Below, piece after piece: positions 56,020-64,000 of a stretch of 64,000 nt of DNA. The notes beneath the pieces were generated by a model. The model ran no database searches. It saw only the letters and a program-made list of their open reading frames with translations, and was not told where the DNA came from. The stretch comes from Diabrotica undecimpunctata (taxonomy: Eukaryota; Arthropoda; Insecta; Coleoptera; Chrysomelidae): the NCBI RefSeq assembly GCF_040954645.1, contig NC_092806.1:73348141-73412140 (forward strand). The letters run 5' to 3'. Each line of letters opens with the position of its first letter. Position 1 is the stretch's first letter. The translations under genes and the position numbers were made by a program.

Positions 56020-57346
56020 TGTCACTCGTCGCTAAATTATCCGTTTCTCTGTTATTACCTGTTTCTTCTAAATTATTAGAAATAAGTTTTCTTAATTCAT
56101 TTTCTAAATTGCATATAGGTTGAGATTGATTATTGGTATACATAAGTTGATTAATATGAGATGTGACAAGTAATATAAGTTTCTCTTTATAGTCAATAAA
56201 TTCGTCCCTGTAGGGATTGGGTATTATAGGATTAGATTTAGGGGTAGGTCTTTTGATAGAAGTTGACGCAGAGGTATGGGGTAAAATTGGTGGAGAAGTT
56301 GCTTTACGTTTATTATTTGTAGAAATATGAATAGTTTTCCTTACCGGTTTATTTAATGTGAAATTAGGGACATTGTTAGACGAGGTAGGTAAACTGGGAA
56401 AATTGGAAGTGTTATTTAGAATAGAAAATCTATTATTAGTTATTATTTTTGCGTAACTTGGATTGTTATGTAATTGTTCTGCTTCTCTGAATGTTATATT
56501 TTCTGATGCCATTATTGCTTTGATTTTCTTCTGTTTTTCGTATATTGGACATTTTCTAGACAACGAGGTGTGATCGTTGGTTTTACAATATATGCAATGA
56601 TTATTTTCATTACAAGTTTCTACAGTATGGGTGGTGTCTGTACATTTTTTACATCTACTGTCCTTAGATTTACATTGTTTTGAGGAGTGACCATATCTGA
56701 GACATTTATAGCATTGCACTACCGGGTGTATGTATGGATCTACTGAAAAGTTGCATAAATTAATTATTATGTTTTGTGGAACCTCGTTTCCCAAAAATTC
56801 TACAATTATCATTTGTCTTGGTACTAATTGAGTTGTGCCATCGTTGTTCGTTACTTTTCGTTGCATCCTTTGAACATTTACCACTTGTCTCTCGGATATT
56901 ATCGCATCCTTTAAATAATTCTCCGAAAAGAAAGTATCAACCATACGGACTATGCCTTTTCTATGTGTATAAAATTTTGGAATATAAGCTATAAGATCAT
57001 TTTTATTTATTAAATCATGATTAATTATTTTATTTGCTATAGAATAAGTTTTAAAAATGACTTTTACCCTATTAATGCCAACTGTTTTTATATCAAGTAC
57101 ATCATTTTTAATGGACGAATCATTTAATAAAAAATGTCCTACCTTCATTGGAAATAACCTACCGATATTTTTATTTTTGTGTTCAATATATACAAAGAAT
57201 GGGGCCTTATCGCTGGGTTTATACCGGTTTTCAAAATCAATTAAAGTATTTACAGACCTGTTATCATCAATATTAGTTTTTTCAGACGTGTTTACGGAAT
57301 GTAATTCATCGGGCGGTCTATGACCTCCAATAGCATCTTCTTCCAT
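55994..57346 (-). CDS. I-like LINE ORF1, intact (RNA-binding, three CCHC knuckles)
   Basis: 450 residues from ATG 57346 to TAA 55994, no break. The N-terminal third has APFFVYIEHKNKNIGRLFPM and VGINRVKVIFKTYSIANKII, a fold seen in I-type ORF1 proteins that resembles RNA-recognition domains. Three zinc knuckles follow at about residues 205-265: CYKCLRYGHSSKQC, CKKCTDTTHTVETC and CIYCKTNDHTSLSRKC. The C-terminal third is Pro/Ser/Thr-rich and basic. It should coat LINE RNA and act as a chaperone in the ribonucleoprotein. Its last 26 bases overlap ORF2 in another frame, so ORF2 is probably made by reinitiation or frameshifting. Translational activity is not shown. Confidence 0.9.
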   Translation of the reverse strand: MEEDAIGGHRPPDELHSVNTSEKTNIDDNRSVNTLIDFENRYKPSDKAPFFVYIEHKNKNIGRLFPMKVGHFLLNDSSIKNDVLDIKTVGINRVKVIFKTYSIANKIINHDLINKNDLIAYIPKFYTHRKGIVRMVDTFFSENYLKDAIISERQVVNVQRMQRKVTNNDGTTQLVPRQMIIVEFLGNEVPQNIIINLCNFSVDPYIHPVVQCYKCLRYGHSSKQCKSKDSRCKKCTDTTHTVETCNENNHCIYCKTNDHTSLSRKCPIYEKQKKIKAIMASENITFREAEQLHNNPSYAKIITNNRFSILNNTSNFPSLPTSSNNVPNFTLNKPVRKTIHISTNNKRKATSPPILPHTSASTSIKRPTPKSNPIIPNPYRDEFIDYKEKLILLVTSHINQLMYTNNQSQPICNLENELRKLISNNLEETGNNRETDNLATSDNGSIHSYY

Positions 57347-57451
57347 ACTTAGATTTTTTGGAATACCAAATTATGGGCCTAATTTGCACTAAACAAATTC
57401 ACAAAATAACACAATAGCGATCACTATCAAACTCGCACCGACAGCAATATG
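57347..57451 (-). promoter_or_regulatory. 5' UTR of the I-like LINE with presumed internal promoter
   Basis: 105 bp between the duplication and ORF1, with GTCGGTGCGAGTTTGATAG near its start on the minus strand. I-type LINEs carry internal promoters here; no specific element was verified. Confidence 0.4.
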
Positions 57452-57745
57452 GTGTATGTTAATATAGGTATAATTACTGCTTTATAGATTCTTGTTTTTG
57501 TGTCTTGCCTTAGGTGTTTGTTCTTCCAGATTGTGCCATTAAGAGATCTCGTCGCTTTACTTGCTTTTAAGATTTGTTGGCGTACTTCTACTTCAACATC
57601 TCTTGTTTGTTTCTATCCTATCTTTGGAGCTCGTCTTCTGTCTCGACGATTAATGCGGCGACACAAATTTGGCATTTTCCTGAATTGATTTCAAACGAAG
57701 TTCTATTAGTTTTTAATAGATGTCCCTGTAGCATCTGGTGCACAT

Positions 57746-58029
57746 TATGTTTAAAATAATTGCTAACATGGCAGCAAAATTTTGTTTCATTCAGAGCTTA
57801 CCACAAGTTCGCCATGAGGAGTCGAAAAAGACGAAATACTATAAGCGAATGATAATTGTTTGGGAAAGTATGTACTATTTCTTTTCATATTTTTACTATT
57901 AATATTTTTCTTTTAGTGTACCATAATGTGATCTAATTCAATCCTGTATTCTAACGACTCTGTTAAAATATATTGCTTCCTGTTATTTCGTAAAATTGTT
58001 AAACTGGCTATCTCATCTATTATGTTTTA
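57746..58029. other. Spacer, no gene
   Basis: Nothing recognised. Confidence 0.35.
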
Positions 58030-58350
58030 AGTACGGAGAATTTGACTTCTTTTGTTATTTTTGTGTCGCCAATACACACAAGTGTACGGTTTCGTATTAC
58101 GGTCACAATTAACTTAAATTATCGCCACTCAAAATCGCAACACAGTAGAGTGATTTATTGGTGTACCCTCTTTGGTATGCAGACCACACGCAACGGTTAG
58201 AGGGTTCTTTTCTGACCGTCTTAAGTCTCAAAACACTTCATCCCAAGACAGCGAACGAAACACACCAAGTTTTTTGGCTCTCGTGCCAATGAGCCTCGGC
58301 GTCCCGACGAGGTACCAATGATTTCCCTGGCTAAGAATACGACATCAATA
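58030..58350. other. CpG-richer island of unknown nature
   Basis: More GC than surroundings, with a strong short hairpin CCTCG...CGAGG at 58292-58312 and CGTGCCAATGAGCCTCGG. No ORF and no tRNA arm pattern. Could be a promoter/5' UTR exon or repeat end. Confidence 0.3.
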
Positions 58351-58604
58351 TTTCAAAGGGAAAGTCTATATTCTTTGTACAGACAACAATAATGAGTAAG
58401 GCCAGTTAATTTCTTAATTTATTTACAGTTGTATTTGCTATTTTTCGCTGATTTATTTACAAACAAAATATTGCATTTTTTCTTCATTATTATTTATCTA
58501 ATATCATTTAACCAGCGACCTCTTAAGTTTTATATAAAACAATAATGCTGTGTATTGAAATTAAATCTTACCTGTCTTTCGTCTTTAAATTCTATTTACT
58601 ATTT
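58351..58604. other. AT-rich spacer
   Basis: Nothing recognised. Confidence 0.35.
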
Positions 58605-58700
58605 TTGTTGGGAATAAGCCACAATTTTATTTACTTTAAAATTAAGTTTATATGACGTTTCGATTTCCACTTCGGAAATCGTTCTCAAAATACAAAACGT
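58605..58700 (-). repeat. Single diverged copy of the 152-bp family with hammerhead-like core
   Basis: Shares GGGAATAAGCCACAAT and the GTTTCGAT...ATCG block with 30010-30440. On the minus strand: TTGAGAA, one C, helix II GATTTCC/TGGAAATC, GAAACGTC, with GTTT/AAAC available for outer helix I. Core positions 3 and 8 are U and A as in other copies. Confidence 0.5.
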
Positions 58701-59499
58701 TTAAAATATTGAAATATAATAATACAAAATATTTAAATTTTATATCTCTAGATGACCTACTAAACTATTGGATTCCAAAAAATTGAAAATGAATAAGAAA
58801 AATTTTAAATTTACCTTGGTATTCATTATTAACTTTAGATTGAGAACATGCATTCATTTTTAAATTTCTAGACATATAAAAAGATAAAAAATGAAAAAGA
58901 CGCCTTTTATACATCTACCTCTTAAGTACTTCACTGACCAATGCACATTTTACAAAAACAGCACATTGAGAAAATTTCAGCTCTTGCATTTTTTTTGTAA
59001 TTTTCGTTAGCAGAAATAACAGAAGTAAAATAAAAAAAAAACTAAGGTGAATTTTGGGTTTTCTTACTAGGCCCTTTTGGCCGCATAATATGCGGATCCC
59101 TATAATAATGAAAAACTGGCTAAACTACATCCCAGGACTGGGTCTGGGTCATCCTAGGAATCCATGTAATTAAGGGACTCCATAACAAGGAAATCAAAGC
59201 AGATTTCTTAAAAAAGCACCAAAACTGTCAACACCTATATTGCGAAACCGGTTTTGAAACGCTACCTCCTCTCGCCCACTGAGGGGAAGATTTAGAATGA
59301 GAATCTGTCGTTTTTTTTTCTGTCGACGATGTCTTAACCTTCTCTCCCGGTTGCACAGAACTCACGTTTTAGAGGCATCGCAGAGGCATATCCTAAAAAC
59401 ACTTATGATTCTACTCGAAAATATACTAAAGTGTTCAAATATTTTTAGGACGCACATTAAAACCTTATACAGAGTGGAAAAAATGTTACAAGATTGCAC
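58701..59499. other. Interval without gene
   Basis: A near-palindrome CCGCATAATATGCGG at 59089-59103. An open frame at 59297-59539 is only supported in its last part, which belongs to the following LINE. Confidence 0.4.
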
Positions 59500-59765
59500 A
59501 CAGTCAAAATACAGAAGCTGTTGCAGACGGAGGAGATGAGAATACTAAGAATAATAATTACAGGAAACACACTTTGAGATTGAATAATAAGTGAAGACAT
59601 CAGAAGAAAATATAATGTACAGTGAATAAACGAATAGATACTGAACAGATAAGAAATTATGATTATGTAAAATATTGCGTGACACCCTTTCTTAGGAGAA
59701 TCAATCCGCCAATGAACAAGTATAATTGCGTGTAGAAATGAGGAAGAAGACGAGGAATAAGGGTT
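59500..59765 (+). pseudogene. LINE C-terminal fragment (family of 20210-21598)
   Basis: KIQKLLQTEEMRILRIIITG, NTL, SEDIRRKYNVQ, INE and, near the 3' end, AATCCGCCAATGAACAAG followed by GAGGAAGAAGACGAGGAA, matching the 3' UTR of the LINE at 20210. Several stops. Confidence 0.7.
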
Positions 59766-60377
59766 TTAAAGACTAAAATTTTGTTATTAAACCCACTCTA
59801 TTAAAATCACTGTATTTAAGGTTTCAAGGTCTACAAAATCTTGTGTTTAAAGAAAATAATTAAATTTTGGTTGATAAGCTACTCAAATAAAATTTACATA
59901 AAATCTTCTAGATCTTTTAAATCCAAACTAATTGTCTTAGATATAATGCTAAAAATAAGAGAGTGTGACTAATCATCTCTATTAATATTAATTCTATGTA
60001 ATCATGACATACATATAAGAAAATATGACACAAATATTTATTATTTATAGAAATAGTTTATTTCCCGAACAAACAGTATTTCACTTGAATTAACCGTTAA
60101 ATGACAAAATTAACGTATGTAGGAATATTAACATTTTTACACAACAGTGGTAGCACATTATATGTAGATACATAAAAAATATGTACTTGTAAACAAATTT
60201 ACATATTTAAAAAAGATGAGTGTAGAAGCGAAAAACACGAAATTACTTTCTGTATTTCAGAATCAAAAGACAAAATAAAATAAAACATTTTACTGTTTTA
60301 CTGTATTTATCCTCTATTTATAGAAATATTAGGCGAAAAAACGAAGCACTAAACCTACCAATTTTCCGCATCAAGAT
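59766..60377. other. AT-rich interval, no gene
   Basis: Nothing recognised. Confidence 0.4.
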
Positions 60378-60746
60378 GAATCGCTGTGAAACTTTTTGCA
60401 TTTGATTCGGAAAAGGGCCAGGAAAGTTTGTAAACAAGGTCGAGACAAGATCACCCTGGACACCAAGTACCAAGTGAGCTACAAATTTTCCATTTTCTAT
60501 GTACTTTGGAAATGCATTTTCCTTAAGCACAAAGTACATAGAAAATGGAAATTTTGCAGCTCACAAAATATCAACAGGAATAAGTTCAATTTTTTTGTGA
60601 GTTGCAAATTTTTCATTTTCTATGTACTTTGGAAATGCATTTTCCTTACGCACAAAATGCAATTTTCATTTTACCACCATGACTTTTGTTCACAAACTTT
60701 CCTGAAACCTACGCGAATCGAAAACAAAAAGTTGTACAGCGATTTC
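60378..60746. mobile_element. Foldback element with nested hairpins
   Basis: Terminal inverted repeats at 60378-60440 and 60684-60746 (share AATCGCTGT...AACTTTTTG and CAGGAAAGTTTGT(A/G)AACAA). Inside, GTGAGCTACAAATTTTCC (60474 onward) forms a 35-bp hairpin with 60530-60564. The same phrase is repeated directly at 60596-60650. No coding content. Confidence 0.85.
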
Positions 60747-61546
60747 CTCGCTTATGGCTGTTACGTCTTTGACTATGGATTTTTGAGTTGAAAGGATATA
60801 ATCAATTTCGTTTTTAGTTTCACCATTGGGACTAATCCATGTCCATTTTGGGGTTTTTTTCTTAAAGAATGTATTCATTGCACATAGTTGCTTCTCCTCC
60901 AAGTAATTCATCAATATGTGTCCTCTATCATTTCTTTTATCGTATCCACGGTGTCCTACTTTATCTTCTTCTTTATATAATTGTTCTCCTATTTTGGTAT
61001 TGAAGTCCCCGATTATTAGCGTTAATTTTGATTTCTCTTCTTCCATAGCTGTTGTTATGTTTTCGTAAAAATGTTCAACATCTTCATCGCTGTAGGTACT
61101 TGTTGAAGCGTACACCTGTATAACTTTCAAGGACGTTCTTTTTAATTTAAGCGTCATGTATGCTACTCTATCTGATATGCTCTTGGTAGATTGTATGTGT
61201 TTAACTACTTTTTATTTATTATAAATCCTACTCCATTGTTGATGTCTTCTTCATTACCTTTATAGTATAGCAAATTTCCTGATTTTAGCTGTATTTTTTG
61301 TTCTCCTTTTCTTCTTACTTCGGATATGCCGATAATATCCCACTGTATTTTAGTCAGTTCTTCTTCTAGTTCGTGGATTTTAGTATCTTCGTTCATGGAT
61401 CTGATGTTATACGTTCCTAAATTTATTTTTGTCGAATATTTGCCTCTCCCAGAATCCTTGAGGCGGACCGGTTTCCCGGTGTGGGATTCCGAGTTAGTAA
61501 CTCTACCCACCTGGAATCCTATTCCGTTTGTTTCATAATTCGACAT
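60747..61546 (-). pseudogene. RTE-type LINE endonuclease domain, cut off by the foldback
   Basis: Minus-strand reading from 61546: INLGTYNIRSMNEDTKIHEL (start of an AP-type endonuclease), ELTKIQWDIIGISEVRRKGE (catalytic Glu in SEVR), NNGVGFIINKK; then after a frameshift near 61200 VIQVYASTSTYSDEDVEHFY, LTLIIGDFNTKIGEQ (catalytic GDFN), DKRNDRGHILMNYLEE, WTWISPNGETKNEIDYILST. The reading stops at about 60765, where the foldback begins. The RT half is absent on the other side. This domain nicks target DNA in RTE retrotransposition. Confidence 0.85.
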
Positions 61547-61810
61547 GTTTCCTAAAGAGGGTTTTTTGGCATTAAAACACCTCGCTTGCCAGGCGGGTTG
61601 GTGAGTCCTGTATCAGTTGCCCACTCTGGGTCAGACGCTGTTCGTAGCCGTCCACTCTGGATCAGACGCTACTGATTTGCTAGTTTTTGGTCCACGCCGG
61701 GTATTTCATTTCCCCGGTACCACCCATAACTGGGAGGCATTTCCCTATCCACCACCCGGGGACGCGCCCGATGGGGGACTATACCCCACACGGGACTTTA
61801 ATCATAAACA
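61547..61810 (-). other. GC-rich 5' UTR of an RTE-type LINE
   Basis: Much richer in GC than its surroundings. On the minus strand it contains GTCCCCCATCGGGCGCGTCC near the 5' end, and two near-copies of AGCGTCTGA(T/C)CCAGAGTGG. I recognise this as a recurring 5' leader of insect RTE LINEs. Such leaders sometimes include an HDV-like ribozyme in RTE elements; that was not verified here. Confidence 0.65.
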
Positions 61811-61814
61811 ATAA

Positions 61815-63322
61815 ATATATCGCTTAATATCCCCTTTCTCCTATTATTGTTACTGTGTCCTCATTTGATGTAATTTTTTGGGTCCACCGCCCGTAATTCA
61901 TTCTGATCACATAGCCTGTCCATTTCCATTTCAGCCATACCATACGCTCTATGACATCTGTAACGCCTGTTCTTCTTCTTATTTCTTCGTTTCAAACTCT
62001 ATCTCTGAGAGTCAGTCCAAGCAGCGCGCGTTCCATTCGTCTTTGGGTTATTCTAAGTTTAATTGCTGCAGCCTAGGTTAAGACAAGTGTTTCTGTGCCG
62101 TAAGGCATGACTGGAAGCACACATTGGTCGATCGTCTTCTTTTTCAAATAATTTGGCATGTTGCTCTTAAAGATGTCAGCTCAGCAGTTTGGTTGTCCCC
62201 TAGCAATTTGGATTTCAAGTATTTATATGTATGAACTAATCCTATTTCGTTGCAGTCGACTTTTGGATTTTCGCTTGGTACCAGATTTGTCACGTATTGT
62301 GTCTTTCCAAAATTGATGTTCAAACCAATTTCGTTACAGGCTTCATCCAACTCCGTAAGTACAGTTCCAATATCTTTTATGCTATCTGTTATCAGAACAA
62401 TGTCGTCCGCAAATCGTAGGTGGGAGCATTTCGCCGTCGACATTGATTCCTTTGGCTTTCCACTCCAATTTTTTGAAAGCATGTTCCAGAACTTCCGTAA
62501 ATAGTTTGGGAGATAACGTGTCACCTTGCCTGATTGATTTTTTTGACTTTAATACATTTTGTATCTTTGTGTAGTCTTACGGTCATGGTTGCACTTTTGT
62601 ATATATTCGCGATCAGTTTGGAGTACCGGTAATCTATGCGTCTTTCCTCCAACGCTCTCATTACTCTGTTAATTTTTATCGTATCGAATGATTTGTGGAA
62701 GTCTACGAAAGCTAATACCAATTGTCGGTTGTATTCGATGGATTTTTATATAATCCTTTTTATGTAGGAGAGGTGGTCGTTGACATGAATCGGTAATACT
62801 CGAGTTCTGTTGGATCGCCCTTTTTGTACTGTACCATCTTGTAGGTGTTTCACTTTGGTGCAAAGAGAAGTTGAACAATTTCTTTATATTCTCCAAAAGT
62901 CTGTCTCCTCCAACTTGTTTCGTTTGCTGATATATCAGGCATCAATTCCGATTCTTAGTTGACTAATCTTTTTCCTGAGTTTTCTAACCTTTCTGTTAGT
63001 TGTTCGTCATGGTTTTGTTGACTTATGTATAATTATGTATAGAAATTTGCTCCTATCCTTAGTAATTCATCTCTGTTAATCATTATATTACCAATTTTAT
63101 CTTATAATTTCATTATTTCTTTTTGAACTTTGAGACTCTTCTTATTTTCAATCGTTTGTTGGTTTTGTTTACTTTTATGCTTTCGGTTGACCATCCTAAT
63201 AGATCTTTGTATTCCTTTACTTATCTCTTTAAGTTCATAACGTTCTTTGTTTGCATGACTTTACATTTTTCTTCTCTCTTCACTTAATCCTTGTATTTGA
63301 CGTGTTCTTCAAATGCATTTAT
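61815..63322 (-). pseudogene. RTE-like LINE reverse transcriptase to 3' end, broken
   Basis: Minus-strand reading from about 63320: KEISKGIQRSIRMVNRKHKS, ENKKSLKVQKEIM, IMINRDELLRIGANFYT (pre-RT linker), LFNFSLHQSETPTRWYS, LAFVDFHKSFDTIKINRVMR (catalytic Asp), IANIYKSATMTVRLHKDTKC, HLRFADDIVLITDSIKDIGT (FADD), LDEACNEIGLNINFGKTQYV, VHTYKYL, and a tail with ARCLD and RWKWAGHVAR-like fragments in shifting frames. Stops and frameshifts at about 62668, 62520 and 62150. It belongs to the group at 13506 and 32136. The Tc1-like element cuts its 5' side. Confidence 0.85.
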
Positions 63323-63323
63323 A

Positions 63324-64000
63324 TACTCGCGATCATAAAATTTGGGTCACCTTGAAAATCACCGATATTTCATTTTTAACGAGCTTTATCGTAAATAATA
63401 ATAACACAAATACAAACTAATGCATGTTTCTGAGAATTGTTGCGGTTTCCTTTGTAACAACGAATTCCAATAGTGCCGATTTCGCGGTAAAGTGCACACT
63501 TCCCAAAATGAACGCTACCTGTAACTCCGCTTGTTTTAAATGCCTCGTTTGTACTTCGACTTTCTGTTCAAATGCAACGGGCAAACGTTTATTATTGCCA
63601 CCATTAGTGTTTATTAGTGCCATTATTAGTGTTTATTTTTTAACAAAAATGCCTTTGACTGTTGTTGAAACGGCACAAATTGTTGCACTTGTGGAAGACG
63701 GTCACACTCAACGGCAAGTCGCAAGAACTGTTGGCGTAAACCTTTCTACGGATCAACGAGTGCGTCAACGCTTTCAGGAGGCAAGTTTGCTAACCAGGCG
63801 ACCTGGTTCTGGATGAAGAAGAACGACCAAGGCACTAGATGACCGTTTCCTTGTGTTTCAGGCTTTACGAAACCGGACCTCAACTGCGGTTATGCATCAA
63901 AATCGTCTAGAAAAAGTACGAAATCGCAATTTTAGTGTTGCAACAGTCAGAAGAAGACTTCGTTCTTCTTGACTATCTTCTCGGGTAATGGCTAGAGGAC
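63324..64000 (+). mobile_element. Tc1-like transposon, left end and transposase start (runs off window)
   Basis: The left terminal region starts at a TA near 63323 with CTCGCGATCATAAAATTTGG and GTCACCTTGAAAATCACCG, a terminal repeat style seen in insect Tc1 elements. Transposase coding begins at 63650. It interrupts the 5' part of the minus-strand LINE. The right end is beyond the window. Confidence 0.7.
63650..64000 (+). pseudogene. Tc1-like transposase, N-terminal DNA-binding part, stops present
   Basis: From ATG 63650: MPLTVVETAQIVALVEDGHT, QRQVARTVGVNLSTDQRVRQ, FQEASLLTRRPGSG, then a stop at 63815-63817, RRTTKALDDRFLVFQALRNR, and SVATVRRRLRSS before another stop. The two helix-turn-helix halves and the RRPGSGRRR linker are those of Tc1 transposases, which bind their own terminal repeats. 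The DDE catalytic part lies beyond the window. Two in-frame stops suggest it is inactive. Confidence 0.8.

Larger units (their letters stand above)
52185..57451 (-). mobile_element. Nearly intact, full-length I-like LINE (5267 bp)
   Basis: On the minus strand: 5' UTR of about 105 bp (57451-57347), ORF1 (57346-55994), ORF2 (56019-52261) and a 3' UTR ending in a (CT)n(CA)n tail next to the target duplication. Endonuclease, RT and RNase H plus a three-knuckle ORF1 place it in the I/LOA/R1-like group of LINEs. The only visible lesion is one stop codon in ORF2. The 12-bp duplication is perfect, so it is a recent insertion. Full-length copies are rare among LINEs because most are 5'-truncated. Confidence 0.9.
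52173..57463. repeat. 12-bp target-site duplication GTGTATGTTAAT
   Basis: Exact copies at 52173-52184 and 57452-57463 flank the I-like LINE. Confidence 0.9.
51830..57745 (-). pseudogene. LINE fragment interrupted by the I-like LINE
   Basis: Upstream piece on the minus strand (57745-57452): VEVEVRQQILKASKATRSLN, GTIWKNKHLRQDTKTRIYKA, IIPILTYT. Downstream piece (52184-51830): LRKLRQLLETTEMKI, LLDRERSENIRRACNIEDIN, KRKQECNEHISRMAEDRIVR, IARNKSPNRPRSISRPRKIW, ending in GAAGAAGAAG at about 51835. Together they are the thumb and tail of the family found at 20210-21598. Frameshifts and stops occur in both parts. The gap is exactly the 5267-bp insertion. Confidence 0.85.

Noticed and set aside
58030..58350. 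Possible tRNA or rRNA gene in the GC-richer block
   Set aside because: No A-box/B-box pair, no cloverleaf arms and no familiar rRNA core could be found.
60396..60791. 131-codon open frame
   Set aside because: It lies across the inverted repeats of a foldback element, which creates open frames by symmetry.

Overview
This is a piece of a large, AT-rich, intron-era eukaryotic genome packed with transposable elements; nothing in it looks bacterial. The repeat content (several RTE-, Jockey- and I-like LINEs, Tc1/mariner, piggyBac- and P/THAP-like DNA transposons, foldback elements, TA microsatellites) points to an insect, possibly a beetle with a large genome. The species is an inference. No complete host protein gene, rRNA, tRNA or CRISPR array was recognised. 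The only possible host sequence is a short exon-like ORF at 25030-25202 that resembles a mitochondrial presequence.

Layout. 1-559: 5' end of a piggyBac-like element. 1.6-2.9 kb: two fused LINE 3' ends. 3.2-4.7 kb: Jockey-like LINE (minus). 6.3-7.1 kb: long hairpin and a 139-bp inverted repeat with hammerhead-ribozyme-like cores. 8.6-10.0 kb: decayed transposase-like gene. 10.1-10.8 kb: LINE inside LINE. 12.6-13.5 kb: Tc1-like pseudogene. 13.5-14.4 kb: LINE (minus). 14.7-16.9 kb: decayed Ty3/gypsy gag-pol (minus) interrupted by a P/THAP-like element. 17.4-18.1 kb: foldback element in a LINE. 18.7-22.7 kb: giant foldback with repeat-array arms and a LINE near its apex. 23.7-25.4 kb: Jockey, RTE-like and mariner scraps. 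27.4-29.6 kb: DDE transposase with three stops. 30.0-30.4 kb: 152-bp tandem repeats. 31.0-36.5 kb: decayed two-ORF I-like LINE (minus) with a nested LINE. 37.7-40.1 kb: RTE-like LINE with target-site duplication. 42.4-45.0 kb: LINE scraps. 46.7-47.4 kb: mariner-like pseudogene. 48.2-51.5 kb: LINE split by a 2.2-kb DNA transposon. 51.8-57.7 kb: LINE split by a nearly intact 5.3-kb I-like LINE. 59.5-63.3 kb: LINE fragments and a foldback. 63.3-64.0 kb: start of a Tc1-like element.

Nesting is the main theme. At least six insertions have direct target-site duplications readable in the sequence, and in several cases removing the insert restores the reading frame of the host element. This gives a relative order of insertion without any dating. 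The youngest large element is the I-like LINE at 52185-57451, with an intact ORF1 and a single stop in ORF2.

The most unusual recurring signal is a hammerhead-like RNA core (yUGANrA, hairpin, GAAAC, palindromic helix III) in at least four separate repeats. Some copies have both core positions 3 and 8 changed, in a way that would keep them paired. All functional statements are from reading the sequence; no search or folding program was run.
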